Source of the DNA: Salvia splendens
Lineage: Eukaryota > Streptophyta > Magnoliopsida > Lamiales > Lamiaceae
Assembly (NCBI RefSeq): GCF_004379255.2
Contig: NC_056049.1
Span: forward strand, 62,001 to 126,000
DNA length: 64,000 nucleotides
Direction: 5' to 3'
Shown: one piece after another, positions 22,831-35,303 of the stretch
How positions within the stretch are numbered: position 1 is the stretch's first letter
Layout: each line of letters begins with the position of its first letter
Made by a program: the position numbers and the translations under genes
Notes under the pieces: model-generated
Told to the model about the DNA's origin: nothing
The model's database searches: none
What the model saw: the letters and a program-made list of their open reading frames with translations, nothing else

Positions 22831-23836
22831 GGCTATTTCTGCATATCGCAAATACAATGGCAGCCCAGGAAGAGTACTTCCAAGAAGGGTTCGACGCCGT
22901 TGGCTGTCCCAGTCACACGACTCTCCAGAAATGTACCGCAGCAATCCGTCAGCTTGCTACTGGACAAACGGCGGATGTGTTCGACGAATACCTGCACATT
23001 GGGGAAAGCACTGGGAGGCTGTGTTTGATGAACTTCTGCAAAGGCGTCCGGGCAGCCTTCACCGACGAAATTCTCCGTAAGCCAAGCACCGCAGATTGTC
23101 AGTTTCTGCTCCGACTTCACGAAGAAGTGCACGGATTTTCCGGGATGCTTGGCAGCGTCGATTGCATGCATTGGCAATGGAAGAATTGCCTTGTAGCATG
23201 GAGGGGGTCATACACGAGCGGACGCAAAGGCACCCACCCCACCGTTATACTCGAGGCCGTTGCCGACTACCGGCTATGGATTTGGCATGCGTATTTCGGG
23301 GTCCCCGGATCGAACAACGACGTCAACGTGCTCAACCAATCCGACCTCTTCAGTGAATTTTGAATGGTAAAGCGCCGGCCATCAACTTCATCGCTAACAA
23401 CCGCCAATATAAAATGGGGTACTATCTTGCCGACGGCATCTATCCGAAGTGGCCAACCTTCGTGAAGACGTTCAACAGGCCGATGAATGAAAAACAGGCT
23501 CTTTTTGCGCAAAAGCAAAAGGCTGCTCTCAAGGATGTGGAGAGAGCGTTCGGGGTTCTCCAAGCTCGATTCAACATTATCAAAGCCCCGTCTCGTACGT
23601 GGTTTATGGAGAATATGGTCGACATCATGTATACGTGCATAATCTTGCACAACATGATTGTCGCCGACGAAGGACCTGAGGCGGGAAATTGGTTCGACCC
23701 TGAAACCCCGGGAAGCTCTACCGCAAGTAGTCTGCCTCGCAGTGGAGTGCATCCATCTTTGCAAGAGCGGCTGTCTATTCGGGCAAGGACACGTGATTCT
23801 ACCGACCACGCCCAACTCCAAGAGGATCTAATGTAG
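22831..23836 (+). pseudogene. PIF/Harbinger transposase, N-terminally truncated, family B
   Basis: Closely related to the transposase at 18925-20166. It starts at the equivalent of LFLHIANTMAAQEEYFQEGF and has TTLQKCTAAIRQLATGQ, GSVDCMHWQWKN and GSNNDVNVL. The frame breaks at about 23355 after DLFSEF and continues in another frame from NGKAPAINFIANN through MGYYLADGIYPKWP and KDVERAFGVLQ to DLM then a TAG stop. The DDE residues are present but split by the frameshift, and the N-terminal about 65 residues and the 5' terminus are missing. Confidence 0.85.
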
Positions 23837-24488
23837 CATATTTGGGCAAAATTTGGCAACCAGTAGACACACATGATCGTCACTAGACAACCCTTTTCTT
23901 CTGCTTCTTTGAGTTTTAAATTATGTATTTTTTAAATTATGTATTATTTTTTTAGGATTTTATTAATGTGGTTTTTTATTTTTTTAGAATTTTAAGTTGT
24001 AATTTTATTTTATTTAATGAAGTGTGTTTTTATTAATTGAATTTGTTGGAAATAAAAATAAAAAATGAAATTGAATGAATAGTTAAGGGATGAGATAGTT
24101 AAGAGACGGTTAAGATATGGAGGGATGCAGGTGTTGTCTCTTAGTTAAGAGATAAGGTAAAAAGTACAGTGGGGTCCATGAATAGCGAAGAGATGAGACG
24201 GTTAAGGGACGGATAAGAGACAGTGATGCAGATGGCCTTATAATCATATTTTTTCTGGTGAATAAAATGGATAATACGATTCTACATGGGCTAATCCAAA
24301 ACTCTCTGAACGCTTTATTTTCAGTAAGGTATATCTTCTGACTGTTCCACGGTGCCTTTTCTTAATCAATCCTCTTGTCTTGTGTCGACATCCATTGGTT
24401 TGGCGCTACAATCACATGCCTTTCGATAGTATCGATCATCCTTTTCATGTGTTCGAATTTATTTTATTTGAACCCCCAAAAATTGTTA

Positions 24489-24828
24489 CTCCCTTCACCC
24501 CCAACTAACTTGATAGTTGATACAAAACATTTTGGCACGAATGTTAAGAGATTGTATTAAAAAATATGAGAGAGGAATAAAGTAGGAAAGATAAAGAGAA
24601 AGTAAAGTAAGAGATGAAATAAAGTGATAGTTGATACAAAACATTTTGGCACGAATGTTAAGAGATTGTATTAAAAAATATAAGAGAGGAATAAAGTAGG
24701 AAAGATAAAGAGAAAGTAAAGTAATAGATGAAATAAAGTAAGAGTGATTGAATGTTTTATTTTTTTGTCAAAAAAAAAATGACTCAACTTTGTTGGGATA
24801 TCTAAAAAAAGAATACGAACGAAGAGAG
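24489..24828. mobile_element. Stowaway-like MITE with internal tandem duplication
   Basis: Ends CTCCCTTCACCC and CGAACGAAGAGAG, flanked by TA. Inside, a unit of about 114 bp starting GATAGTTGATACAAAAC is repeated in tandem (24512-24625, 24626-about 24743) almost without change, so the duplication is recent relative to the decay of the ends. Confidence 0.7.
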
Positions 24829-25621
24829 TATTTAGATCCGCCATAGTATACATGGGAGTATGATACTATGTTCTTCGCCTAAAAAAAGAATAGTATACTT
24901 CTTTTTAAATTGTTAATTGATTAACACAAGATCAAGTTTTGATTCCGAAAATAAATTGATAGTATTGCAAGTTTTAAAATTGGACGATAGCTTTTTAAAC
25001 CTCAAAACGGTTTTAAAATTGTATTTTGAAGTATAAAAGCGCCGACGCAGAATAATATTGTCACAAAATTGTGTGTAATTTTTTTTTATTCTGTATCCAT
25101 TTAAATTAGTACTATACTTTATCATAGTCGAGCTTCATTACATTGCAATATAGTGACCCTAATATACTAAAAACCCAAACCTTAAAACCTAAATCCTAAA
25201 CCCTTAACGTTAAAATATAATCATCATGACCAACAAATGAGCCGAAGCACACATTCTAAACTCACGATATTGGTTTTGTCTCTAAGAGCGGCAACTTCAT
25301 AGACATGGATACAACGGACTTTGATAATCGAATTGGTTTTCGTTAGTTGTAGATCATCAAGCAAGGTGTGGAATAGTTCCATGGTATGAACCTTGCTACT
25401 CATGGGAAGAACAAAAAGATGAAACTTGAGTTGTATAAGGTAAGTAGGTATGCGTGGATAGATCAAATCATCTAATGTCATATTTATAGGGCAAAAAATG
25501 AAGCATGAGACATCATTTTAATTAGTGGAGAAACCTAATCGGCCTACAATTCTATTCTTTTTATATAGATAAAATAAAGATGTGAAAAGTCATACAATTA
25601 AAAAATCATAAATCATAAAAT
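24829..25621. other. Intergenic, no gene seen
   Basis: AT-rich. It includes a short stretch of ACCCTAAA-like words near 25170-25210, too few and irregular to be an interstitial telomeric repeat. Confidence 0.45.
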
Positions 25622-26369
25622 TATAATGACAGAGGTTAGATGAGATAGAAAGTCAAAGGCCAAAAACGCTCATTTCATTCCTTCTATAAATGCAACTGTT
25701 TCTTTTCCTGTATTTAAACTGGTTTTTCTAATACATATCTATACATTTCATAATTTAATAGATTAAATATTCTAGTAACAGGGGCATCGATAATATTTAT
25801 ATTTATAGTCTATGCAAACTGTTGGATAAGATAATGTAGTGTAAATTAATTAACATAATCAGTTTGATCTAAATTATAATATTTAAATTTAAAATGGCAT
25901 TTCCTAAATACCCCACAAACTCCTTGTACTCCACAATGGCATTTTTGTTGGCATACGTTTTATTATTGTTAATTATAATCCCAAACCAAAAGTTTTAATT
26001 CCCAATTATAATGACAGAGGTTAGAAGAGATAGAAAGTAAAAGGCCAAAAACACTCATTTCATTCCTTCTATAAATGTAGCCGTTTCTTTTCCTGTATAA
26101 TTTAAACTGATTTTTCTAATACATATCTATACATTTCATAATTTAATAGATTAAATAAATATTCTAGTAATAGGGGCATCGACAATATCTATATTTATAG
26201 TCTAAACAAACTGCCGGATAAGATGATGTAGTGTAAATTAATTAATATAATAAGTTTGATCTAAATTATAATATTTAAATTTAAAATGGCATTTCCTAAA
26301 TACCCCACAATCTCCTTATACTTCACAATGGCATTTTTGTTGGCATACGTTTTATGACTGTTAATTAGT
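25622..26369. repeat. 355-bp direct duplication
   Basis: Two similar copies, about 25622-25975 and 26007-26369. Both begin TATAATGACAGAGGTTAG, contain GGCCAAAAAC and CATTTCATTCCTTCTATAAA, and end TTGTTGGCATACGTTTTAT. Non-coding. I cannot assign the unit to a known element. Confidence 0.8.
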
Positions 26370-26706
26370 TTTGGATCAACAAATTATTTGCTTAAAACAT
26401 TGAGTTTAGTTTGTAAATTAATAATAATAATAATTATTATTATTATATTAAAATTATAAACAAAATATGTACTCTATATAATAACTACGAATTATACAAC
26501 TTCAACATACTATTAAACTTGAATGACTATTAAATTATAAATATTTGGATAGCTCAAATACACAATGCATGAGTGGGAATCATTTAAAACAACATTTGAT
26601 TAAATTTTGAGAAGAAAAAACGATCACCTATAATATAAGGTTCCTTTTATAATTATTACAACACTAATTTATGCTCAAACAAACATGTCATAATAATTAA
26701 AAATAC

Positions 26707-26946
26707 TACTCCACCCGTTCACGAAAAATAGTCATATTTTGTCATTTAGGATGTGCTAAAAAAAATAAAATAATAGTACTACCATTGAAAAAATAAAACT
26801 CATATTTTATCCATTTTTTCTCCTTTCGTTTCTTACTTTTTCTCTCTCTCTTTTTCTCCCTTATCTACCTTTCTCAAATCTCTTTTACTTACCAATTTCT
26901 CCTTAAAACTCTTGTCGTCCACAAATAAGATAATTTCGGAGGGAGT
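26707..26946. mobile_element. Stowaway-like MITE
   Basis: Ends CTCCACCCGTTCACGAAAA and TAATTTCGGAGGGAG next to TA. About 240 bp with no coding content. The ends are diverged from the consensus. Confidence 0.65.
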
Positions 26947-27248
26947 ATATTAGAGGTGAAAATATAACATCTCATGAAATATTTTTTATATAAAAATTCT
27001 ATAATGTAAATAAACAGGTTTAAATCAAAGTTAGACAAATTCAAATGAACTTATTACTAATTTTTATATATTCTATACATTTAATAACAATAAATTTAAA
27101 ATATTGACACCGGGTAATAAATTATAAAAATAGTTAGCTAAACGATTTAGACCATATTAAAATCCAAACATTAAATAAGAATTAAATACAAAATAAACTA
27201 TAATACATTCAATTTACCAAAAGCATTGATAATTCATACTACTCAACC

Positions 27249-27363
<115 letters not shown>

Positions 27364-29503
27364 AATATAAGGGCAATTGGAGCCTATTCGATGAATAGCT
27401 TAATGGTTCATCCCTATAACTAAAAGAATAATCTAACAACATCGTCGGAAAAAAAAATAGAACTACACTAAATAACAACAAATAATAAACCTGAAATTAA
27501 ACAAAAAAATCCTTTGTTCTTTAAGTACATCACCGAACCTCAAAACAACAAATCACACGATCAACACTATAAACTAATAGACATTGATTTTGATTTCAAG
27601 AGATAAAATAAATGCAACGAATTTTGATAACCGAATAAATTGTGGAAGACTATATATCATTGAGCAAGGTATGAAATAGTTCAATGCTTTCAACCTTTCT
27701 TCCTATGACAAGAATTAAAAATATCAAGCTTGAGTTATCATAACCGAATAAAGGCTCCCGATCAATTAGCAAGGTGTGGAACCTTTCTTTTTTATGATAA
27801 GAACAAAAATACCAAGCTTGAGAATATGTGAATAGTAAGTTTCAAAATATCATATTTATAGGCAAAAAAATAGTCACGAGACTCCTCTATATTTATACTA
27901 TTCATAATGATATTTATGCACATTTAATATTATGATTGATAGGTGACACTACGTTAATAATATTTAATTTTATTTAATCATTGTTAATAATATTTAATTT
28001 TATTTAATCATTATGAAAGTTCAATTTTTTGCATAATTGTAAATTTTCAACTTTCAAGCATACAATTTATATTATCATTGTAAACGTTTCAAAATTTCAA
28101 GAAATTAATGCAATGAATGATTCTTAATGTGATCAAATTAATTAAAATTAAAGGCAATCAGCCGTTAGTCAAAATTTATAACTTTTCCACTTCCACTCCC
28201 CTAAATTATTAATTTATTATAACATTAATAAAAAACCATACACATTATAATTTCATTTAATTTATTATAATCCTAAACCAAAATTTTTAATTCCCAAAAT
28301 GCCCCCAAAACTCAACTTTTATATATGTATAGATAGCGCCATTTTTTCACTTTAGACATTCCATAGTAGTAGAATCATTTTTTCACTTTTACTTTTTTTC
28401 AACCTCTTACTTTATTCTCTCTAATTTTTCATCTCTTCTATTTTTTTTGTCTTTCACTTTTTTTCTTAATCTCTGTGTCAGAAAGAAATACATCAAATAC
28501 TATAGAACGGAGTGAGCAGTTACCGTTCTCCATCTGCAGATAATTCCTTCTTCCTTAGTAGTACTAAGTTAGTATTTTGGTTTTTTCTTCTAAACCATAA
28601 ACAAGTACAGTATGTACCAGAGTAACAATAGTCGCTTATTATTATTGTATGCCTTTATTTCTTTGCCTATTCTATCTATTTGAATAAAACGATTCATAAG
28701 AGAACACAATCACTTTTATCTTATGTAGGAGTATTAAATCTTTTCTTTCTTTCTCTTGAATTGGTGAATGGAAACGGTGAGGTTTGATCACCTTACCGCT
28801 TGAGTCTTGAATGTCCACAAATCGACTTCTCTCTCTTCTATATCATTTTGTCTTTGTTAATGCGTATCGCCTTTGTTCTCCTGCATCTTCACCCCACACA
28901 ATCATACGATTTCTTTATGGGTGAAAATCATTCTTAGAATACAGAGTGAAATAATAGTGTGGCAGAAAGAATATTATATCTTCATCACAATAGATTACTC
29001 ACTCTTTCTTTTACTCTCTACTCTTGATTAAAACTGTACTATTATATAACTTTATTACTATAATTATTTAACTAATTAATTATTTGTTCAAATAATGTGT
29101 GGAATAGTAAATACGAAGTAAATAGAATAAATGCATATAAATTACTAGTAATTAGTACTCCACTTTCTAAAAGAGAAGTTAAATCTGTGGCAGATATGGG
29201 CCACTCTGATGAGTAGAAGTATTATTCGGCCTTATACAGACTATTTTATTTAGCCCATTGATTTGCGAACTATAAATCCATTGTTTTGAGGACTTGGGCT
29301 TCTTTTCCATTGTTTTTATGACTGTAATGGGACTCATTTCATAATAAGCAATTATCTAATGGGTAATTAAATTCACAGGCATCATTTTATTTATTATAGC
29401 CATTTATTTTAAAAAATAAATTAAACATCAATTAAAATTATAAGCTCTTACACGTGTATGAAGCGAAATATAAATTACGGTCATGCGTTCCCTTTTCTAA
29501 TCC
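27364..29503. other. Intergenic, no gene seen
   Basis: AT-rich with short local repeats (for example TAATATTTAATTTTATTTAA twice near 27960-28010). Nothing coding can be supported. Confidence 0.5.
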
Positions 29504-29506
29504 TTA

Positions 29507-31504
29507 GAGCATCCACAATGGTGGTGGGAGTGAAGGCCGCCGTCCGTGCCAGCGGCGAGGACGAGGACCGCCGCCGCTGCGCTCGCGCTGCTGGCACGGC
29601 GCTGCTCGATGCATCGAGCAGCGCCGTGCCAGCGAGCAGGCGACGTGGCGGCTTATGATTGGCAACGGCATAGCCGTTGCCTTTGAATTATTATTTTTTT
29701 ATTTTAAAAATTGTTTTTAAATTATATAAAATGATTATAAAAAAATTCCAAATCCCAAAAATATGGCCGTTTTTTTCCCATTTTTTCTGAATTTTTTTTA
29801 TTTTTTTCTCCCAAAATCATCTATAAATACACACATTCATCATCCATTTATCACATCAATTCATCTCCCATTCATCTCTCATTCTTAATTCTCATACAAA
29901 CTATCAATACATTCATCCCTCATTCAAAACCTCAAATGGATTTCACCCATATTATGGCGGAAGCGGAACGTGAAGAACAAGAATACTACGAACAACATCG
30001 TGCCACTTACGAAGCATATGTCGCGGCGAATACCCCCGCTCCTCCTCCTCAACGAACCAGATCAAATCGGCACTACATTCATCGTGACCGGGAGGGAGCC
30101 CACGAAAGGCTCGTTGCCGACTACTTTGCCGACCAACCGCGGTTTCCGGCAGATTACTTCAGGCGTTGTTTTCGCATGTCAAAGCGCTTGTTCATGCGAA
30201 TTGTCAACACTTTGTCCGCACGTGTTGAATTCTTCTAAACAGGTCCAGATGCAGCCGGCCGACAAAGTATCACGCCATTGCAGAAGTGTACGTGTGCCAT
30301 CCGACAACTAGCTACTGGGCAAACGGCCGACATCTTCGACGAGTATTTGCATATCGGTGAGTCCACTGAAATCCTTTGTCTAAAGAATTTTTGCGAGGGC
30401 CTTCGTTCAGCTTTCGGGGATGAATTCCTTCGGGCACCCACCACCGATGATTGCCAACGGTTGCTTCGTCTTCACGAATCAGTCCATGGCTTTCCCGGAA
30501 TGCTTGGCAGCATTGACTGCATGCATTGGAGGTGGAAGAATTGCCCGACTGCTTGAAGGGGGCAACACTTGAGCGGTCACAAAGGCGGCGGCCCAACGCT
30601 TATCCTTGAGGCGGTCGCCGACTACCGCCTATGGATTTGGCATGTATATTTCGGCGTTGCTGGATCCAACAACGACTTGAATGTACTATATTCTTCACCA
30701 CTCTTCACTGATGTGATGAATGGTGTAGCACCGGCGATCGACTTCACCATCAACGGAAATAGCTACCACATGGGTTACTATCTCGCCGATGGTATCTACC
30801 CAAGGTGGTCGACTTTCGTGAAGACGTTCAACAACCCGCACGACCCGAGACGGGTTCTTTTTGCGCAGCGTCAAGAGTCCGCACGGAAAGATGTCGAAAG
30901 AGCTTTCGGGGTCCTTCAAGCCCGATTCAACATTGTGAAGTCCCCGGCTCGACTATGGTACGTGAATAATATCGCCGACATCATGTTCACGTGTATTATC
31001 TTACACAACATGATTATAGCCGACGAAGGGCCGAGGGCGGCTAGCTTCTACGACGAGGACGAAGTCGGAAGCTCAACAGCGAGGTCTCCCCCACGCCGAG
31101 GCGAGCATACGACGGTCGGCCAAAGAATCGAGACAAGGCACACAATGCGCGATACCCGAATCCACAATCAACTACAAGAAGACCTAATCAAACACATGTG
31201 GGCGAAATTCGGCAACACGTAGTGTTTTTTTAAATTTTTAGTATTTTAATTATGTAATTTTTAATTTTTTAGGATTTTAATTATGTCGTTTTTATTTTAT
31301 TTGTCATTTGTAATATTATTTAGGTTTTTTTAATGAATTTTAGTATTATTGAAATGTTATTGTTTAATTGAATTTTAAATTAATTGTGCTCGTCCTTGCG
31401 GAAGAGCACAGCTGTGGGTGTTGTGCTCTTGCCAGAGAGCAGGCAGAAAAAGTGGGGCCGGGCCCACAACCGTGCCGCTGGCAAGAGCACGGTTGTGGAT
31501 TCTC
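29507..31504 (+). mobile_element. PIF/Harbinger element, family A, transposase-only
   Basis: About 2.0 kb between TTA target duplications (29504-29506, 31505-31507). Ends are GAGCATCCACAATGG and GGTTGTGGATTCTC. It carries one transposase gene and no ORF1. The GC-rich 5' subterminal region, TATAAATAC box (about 29822) and leader correspond to those of the ORF1-only elements at 3663 and 9105. The last 120 bp (GTGCTCGTCCTTGCGGAAG onward) is their 3' end in reverse complement. Confidence 0.9.
29936..31222 (+). pseudogene. PIF/Harbinger transposase with two nonsense codons
   Basis: A single reading frame of about 428 codons starting MDFTHIMAEAEREEQEYY. It contains TPLQKCTCAIRQLATGQ, GSIDCMHWRWKN, GSNNDLNVL, MGYYLADGIYPRWS and KDVERAFGVLQARFN, so the DDE residues are present, and it ends KHMWAKFGNT. 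The frame never shifts. It is broken only by TAA at 30236-30238, where relatives read CAA (Gln), and TGA at 30554-30556, where relatives read TGG (Trp). Both are single C-to-T or G-to-A changes. Closely similar to the more damaged copy at 33765-35024. Confidence 0.88.
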
Positions 31505-31867
31505 TTATGGTGTTGACTGAAGTATATATTTTAAAGTCAATTTTTTCACCTTTTAAAAAAAATCTTTTAATTTATAAACTTTATCGAGATTTCTGATTTT
31601 CACAACAAAGTGCTACGCCTTTGTAAGTTGTTTTCGACATAATAAAGGGATTTATGTCTTTCTTTTTTTTCTTTCTTTTATTCTTTTTTATCTGGAACAA
31701 TGCTTTTTTCTGAAAAAAAATAATATTAATTTTATTAACAAGCATCTTACTACACCACATTCGTTGCTATACATAAAATTATTCTACAAAATAATCGATA
31801 TATAAGTAAAATGAAATCATCGAACATGTAAAATGTGCTAGAAGATAATTTAATCATATAAATATTA

Positions 31868-32557
31868 TAGCATCTCCAATGGTTCTGGACAAGCCATAGG
31901 CCAGCCATAGGCTAGCCACAATTCCTCCTACCACATCATCGGTACTTAAAAACTCCTCCTGCCACATCATCAGTACAAGCAACTGGACAAACAATAGGCT
32001 AGCCACAATAAACAAAATTATAAAAAATAAATAATTACCAATCACATAAAATACGGAATTAAATTTACGACACAGATACGGGAAAATTCAATAATAACAT
32101 TTAAATTTAAAAAAAGTACATTAATTAAAAAAATTACATTAATTAAGATAGAGAGAAAACTCGTTAAAACAAGTGGTGCGATTGAGACCCGCTCGTCACT
32201 GGAGTAGACTCGTTGTTGTGCTCCATTTCGCGTTGCTCTTGTACAGAAATTAAGATAGAGAGAAAACTCGTTAAAACGAGTGATGCGAATGAAAATGATG
32301 TGCAAATCGCGTATATATAGTGTTTCAAAAATTAAATAAATAAAAAATAAAAAATCGGCTGGCCGGTCGCTCGTCGATCGGGAGCCTGCAATGGCGGCCA
32401 GCCGATCGGTGAGCGCATCGGCCAGCGCCCGAAAATCGGCGTGCGCTCGTCGTTTTTCTCGCCGATTTGCCGCTCGCCGGCTGCAATGGTTCGGCGAGCG
32501 GACCGACCAGCGCCGGGAATCGGTTAGCCGGTCCGCTCGCCACTATTATGGATGCTC
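31868..32557. mobile_element. Non-autonomous PIF/Harbinger element, family C relative
   Basis: About 690 bp between TTA triplets (31865-31867, 32558-32560). Ends are TAGCATCTCCAATGG and CTATTATGGATGCTC. On the minus strand it keeps a leader block (CACTTG...AACGAG...CTCTCTATCTTAATT) that also precedes the transposase at 21658. The block is present twice, near 32150-32190 and 32244-32290. No transposase remains. Confidence 0.75.
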
Positions 32558-33102
32558 TTACTACTAATATCTTTCGTTAGACTCGTCAAATATTGAAAAC
32601 ATCATGTTCTTGGAGGTTCTTATAGAGGTGTGATCCACTGTTAACTTTCTTAAGTTGCTAACTCTGCTAACTAATCAATGCAATGTACTTCTTCTGTTCA
32701 CAAAAAATAGACAAAACTGTGAATGTCACGGGTTTAAATGTATAATTGGTAAAGTAAAAGATAAGGAGGGAATGTAGTGGAATGAGTTTTAGTGAATAGT
32801 GGGGTACACATTTAGTAATTAGTAATTTTTAACATGATCGTATTGACATTTTTAATATAGTGCATTAATGAATTAGCAAGTTAGCAATTTAAGAAAGATT
32901 AGCATTATAACGCACCCTAGGTTCTTATATTATACTAATAATTTCCAATTTTTTAATCATCATTGACAAATTGATCCAACGATTAAACAGCTTATCTATA
33001 AATCTAAGAAAAACTCCGCATTTAATAATTTTGTATACCAGAACATCACATTTAATAATGTAAAAAATAGTAGTACTACACAATTACCATAAAAATTTGG
33101 AA

Positions 33103-33187
33103 CAGTTAAGGAATGGAGTAAAAAAGTACAGTGGGGCCCTCAAATAATGGTTTAAGGAACGGTATAGGAATAACGTTGTGGATGGCC
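33103..33187. mobile_element. Family B PIF terminal fragment
   Basis: An 85-bp fragment ending ACGTTGTGGATGGCC before TAA. It is the reverse complement of the left end of the element at 18604 (GGAATGGAGTAAAAAAG, CAGTGGGGCC). The rest is absent. Confidence 0.8.
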
Positions 33188-33380
33188 TAATGAAGATGCT
33201 TCTTTATTTTTTTTGTGTTTTGTCTGAAACGCACTCAATCAACTTTTTTTGACTTGAACACAGAGAAAGAAGGGTAATTAAATGGAGTACTTGGGAGAGA
33301 GGAAATGAATCATCAAATAATTAAGAGGGACAGCGAAGCAATGTAGGAAAGAAAACCAAGTAGTCTTTCTTGGTGTCTTA

Positions 33381-35300
33381 GAGCATCTGTAATGGCGGAC
33401 GGACGCCGTCCGTCCGTGCCGCTGGCAAGGACGAGCTCTGCTATCGCTGCGCTCGCGCCGGTGGCACGGCGCTGCTCGATGCATCGAGCACGTCCGTTGC
33501 CCTTGAATATATATATATTTTTTAAATTCGGTATTTAATTTTAAAAATTGATAAAAAAATTAAAAAAATATATTTTCCAAATCCCAAAAATATGGTCGTT
33601 TTTTTGCCCGTTTTTCTGAATTTTTTTGATATTTTTTAAAAAAAATTTCCCTAAAATCATCTATAAATACACACATTCATCATCCACTTATCGCATCAAA
33701 TCATCTCTCATTCATAATTCTCATACATACTATCTACACCTTCATCTCTCACTCAAAACCTCAAATGGATTTCACCCATTTTATGGCGGAAGCAGAGCGC
33801 GAAGAACAAGAATACTACGAACAACATCGTGCCGCATACGAAGCATATGTGGTGGCGAATACCCCCGCTCCTCCTCCTCAACGAACTAGATCAACTAGCC
33901 GCTACATCCATCGTGACCGGGAGGGAGCCCACGAAAGGCTCGTTGCCGACTACTTTGCCGACCAGTCGCGGTTTCCGGCAGATTACTTCAGGTGCCGTTT
34001 TCGTATGTCAAAGCGCTTGTTTATGCGAATTGTCAACACAGTGTCCGCACGTGTTCTTCCAAACAGGTCCAGATGCAGCCGGCCGACAAAGTATCACGCC
34101 GTTGCAGAAGTGTACGTGTGCCATCCGACAACTAGCCACTGGGCAAACGACTGACCTCTTCGACGAGTATTTGCATATCGGTGAGTCCATTGGAATCCTT
34201 TGTCTAAAAAGTTTTTGCGAGGGCGTTCGTTCAGCTTTCAGTGATGAATTCCTTCGGGTACCCACCACCGATGATTGCCAACGGTTGCTTCGTCTTCACG
34301 AATCAGTCCATGGCTTTCCCGGAATGCTTGGCAGCATTGACTGCATGCATTGGAGGTGGAAGAATTGTCCGACTGCTTGGAGGGGGCAACACCTAAACGG
34401 TCACAAAGGCAGCAGCAAAACACTTATCCTTGAGGCGGTCGCCGACTACCGCCTATGGATTTGACATGCATATTTCGGCGTTGCCGGATCCAACAACGAC
34501 TTGAACGTGCTCTATTCTTCACCACTCTTCAATGATGTGATGAATAGTGTAGCACCGACGATCGACTTCACCATCAACGGAAATGCATACCACATGGGTT
34601 ACTATCTCGCCGATGGTATCTACCCAAGGTGGTTGACTTTCGTGAAGACGCTCAGCAATCCGCACGACCCGAGACAGGTTCTTTTTGCGCAACGTCAATA
34701 GTCCGCGCGGAAAGACGTCGAAAGAGCCTTTGGGGTCCTTCAAGCCCGATTCAACATTGTGAAGCCCCGGCTCGGCTCCGGTACGTGAATTATATCGCCG
34801 ACATCATGTACACGTGTATTATCTTACACAACATGATCATAGCCGACGAAGGACCGAGGGCGGCTAGCTTCTACGACGAGGATGAAGCCGGAAGCTCAAC
34901 CGCGAGGTCTCCCCCACGCCGAGGTGTGCATACGACGGTGGGCCAGAGGATCGAGACAAGGCACACAATGCGCGATACCCGAACCCACATTGAGCTACAA
35001 GAAGACCTAATCAAACACGTGTAGTGGTTTTTTTTTAGTATTTTAATTATGTAATTTTAAATTTTTAGAATTTTAATTATGTCATTTTTATTTTATTTGT
35101 CATTTAATATTATTTAGGTTTTTTTAATGAATTTTAATATTATGGAAATGTTTTTGTTTAATTGAATTTTAAATTGAATTGTGCTCGTCCTTGCGGAAGA
35201 GCACAGCTGTGGGTGTTGTGCTCTTGCCATAGAACAGGCAGAAAAAGTGGGGTCGGGCCCACAACCGTACTCGCTGGCAAGAGCACGGTTGTGGGTGCTC
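33381..35300 (+). mobile_element. PIF/Harbinger element, family A, transposase-only
   Basis: About 1.92 kb between TTA target duplications (33378-33380, 35301-35303). Ends are GAGCATCTGTAATGG and GGTTGTGGGTGCTC. It is a sister of 29507-31504 with the same TATAAATAC leader and 3' end. A part of the 5' GC-rich end is missing. Confidence 0.9.
33765..35024 (+). pseudogene. PIF/Harbinger transposase pseudogene
   Basis: It starts MDFTHFMAEAEREEQEYY. Compared with 29936-31222 it has a 5-nt deletion near 34055 that shifts the frame, TGA for TGG at 34462-34464 (LWI before HAYFG), TAG for GAG near 34699, another frameshift near 34767, and a premature stop after KHV. The motifs GSIDCMHWRWKN, GSNNDLNVL and DVERAFG are still recognisable. 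Confidence 0.87.
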
Positions 35301-35303
35301 TTA

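Larger units (their letters stand above)
21355..24237 (+). mobile_element. Chimeric PIF/Harbinger element (family C head, family B tail)
   Basis: The left end is GAGCATCCACAATAGCGCC after TTA (21352-21354), with a GC-rich subterminal region of repeated CGCCTAGCG motifs. The right end is GTGATGCAGATGGCC before TTA (24238-24240), and its subterminal region matches family B. Two transposase fragments lie head to tail with a junction at about 22830. The two termini belong to different families, yet both are flanked by TTA. Either two elements fused and moved together, or an insertion plus deletion occurred and the triplet match is chance. Confidence 0.75.

Noticed and set aside
21658..23028. A single 456-codon transposase gene
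   Set aside because: After about 22830 the frame reads a second transposase fragment in the wrong frame; the true coding sequence of that fragment is in another frame.
25160..25210. Interstitial telomere-like repeat (CCCTAAA-like words)
   Set aside because: Only a few irregular units; not a TTTAGGG array.
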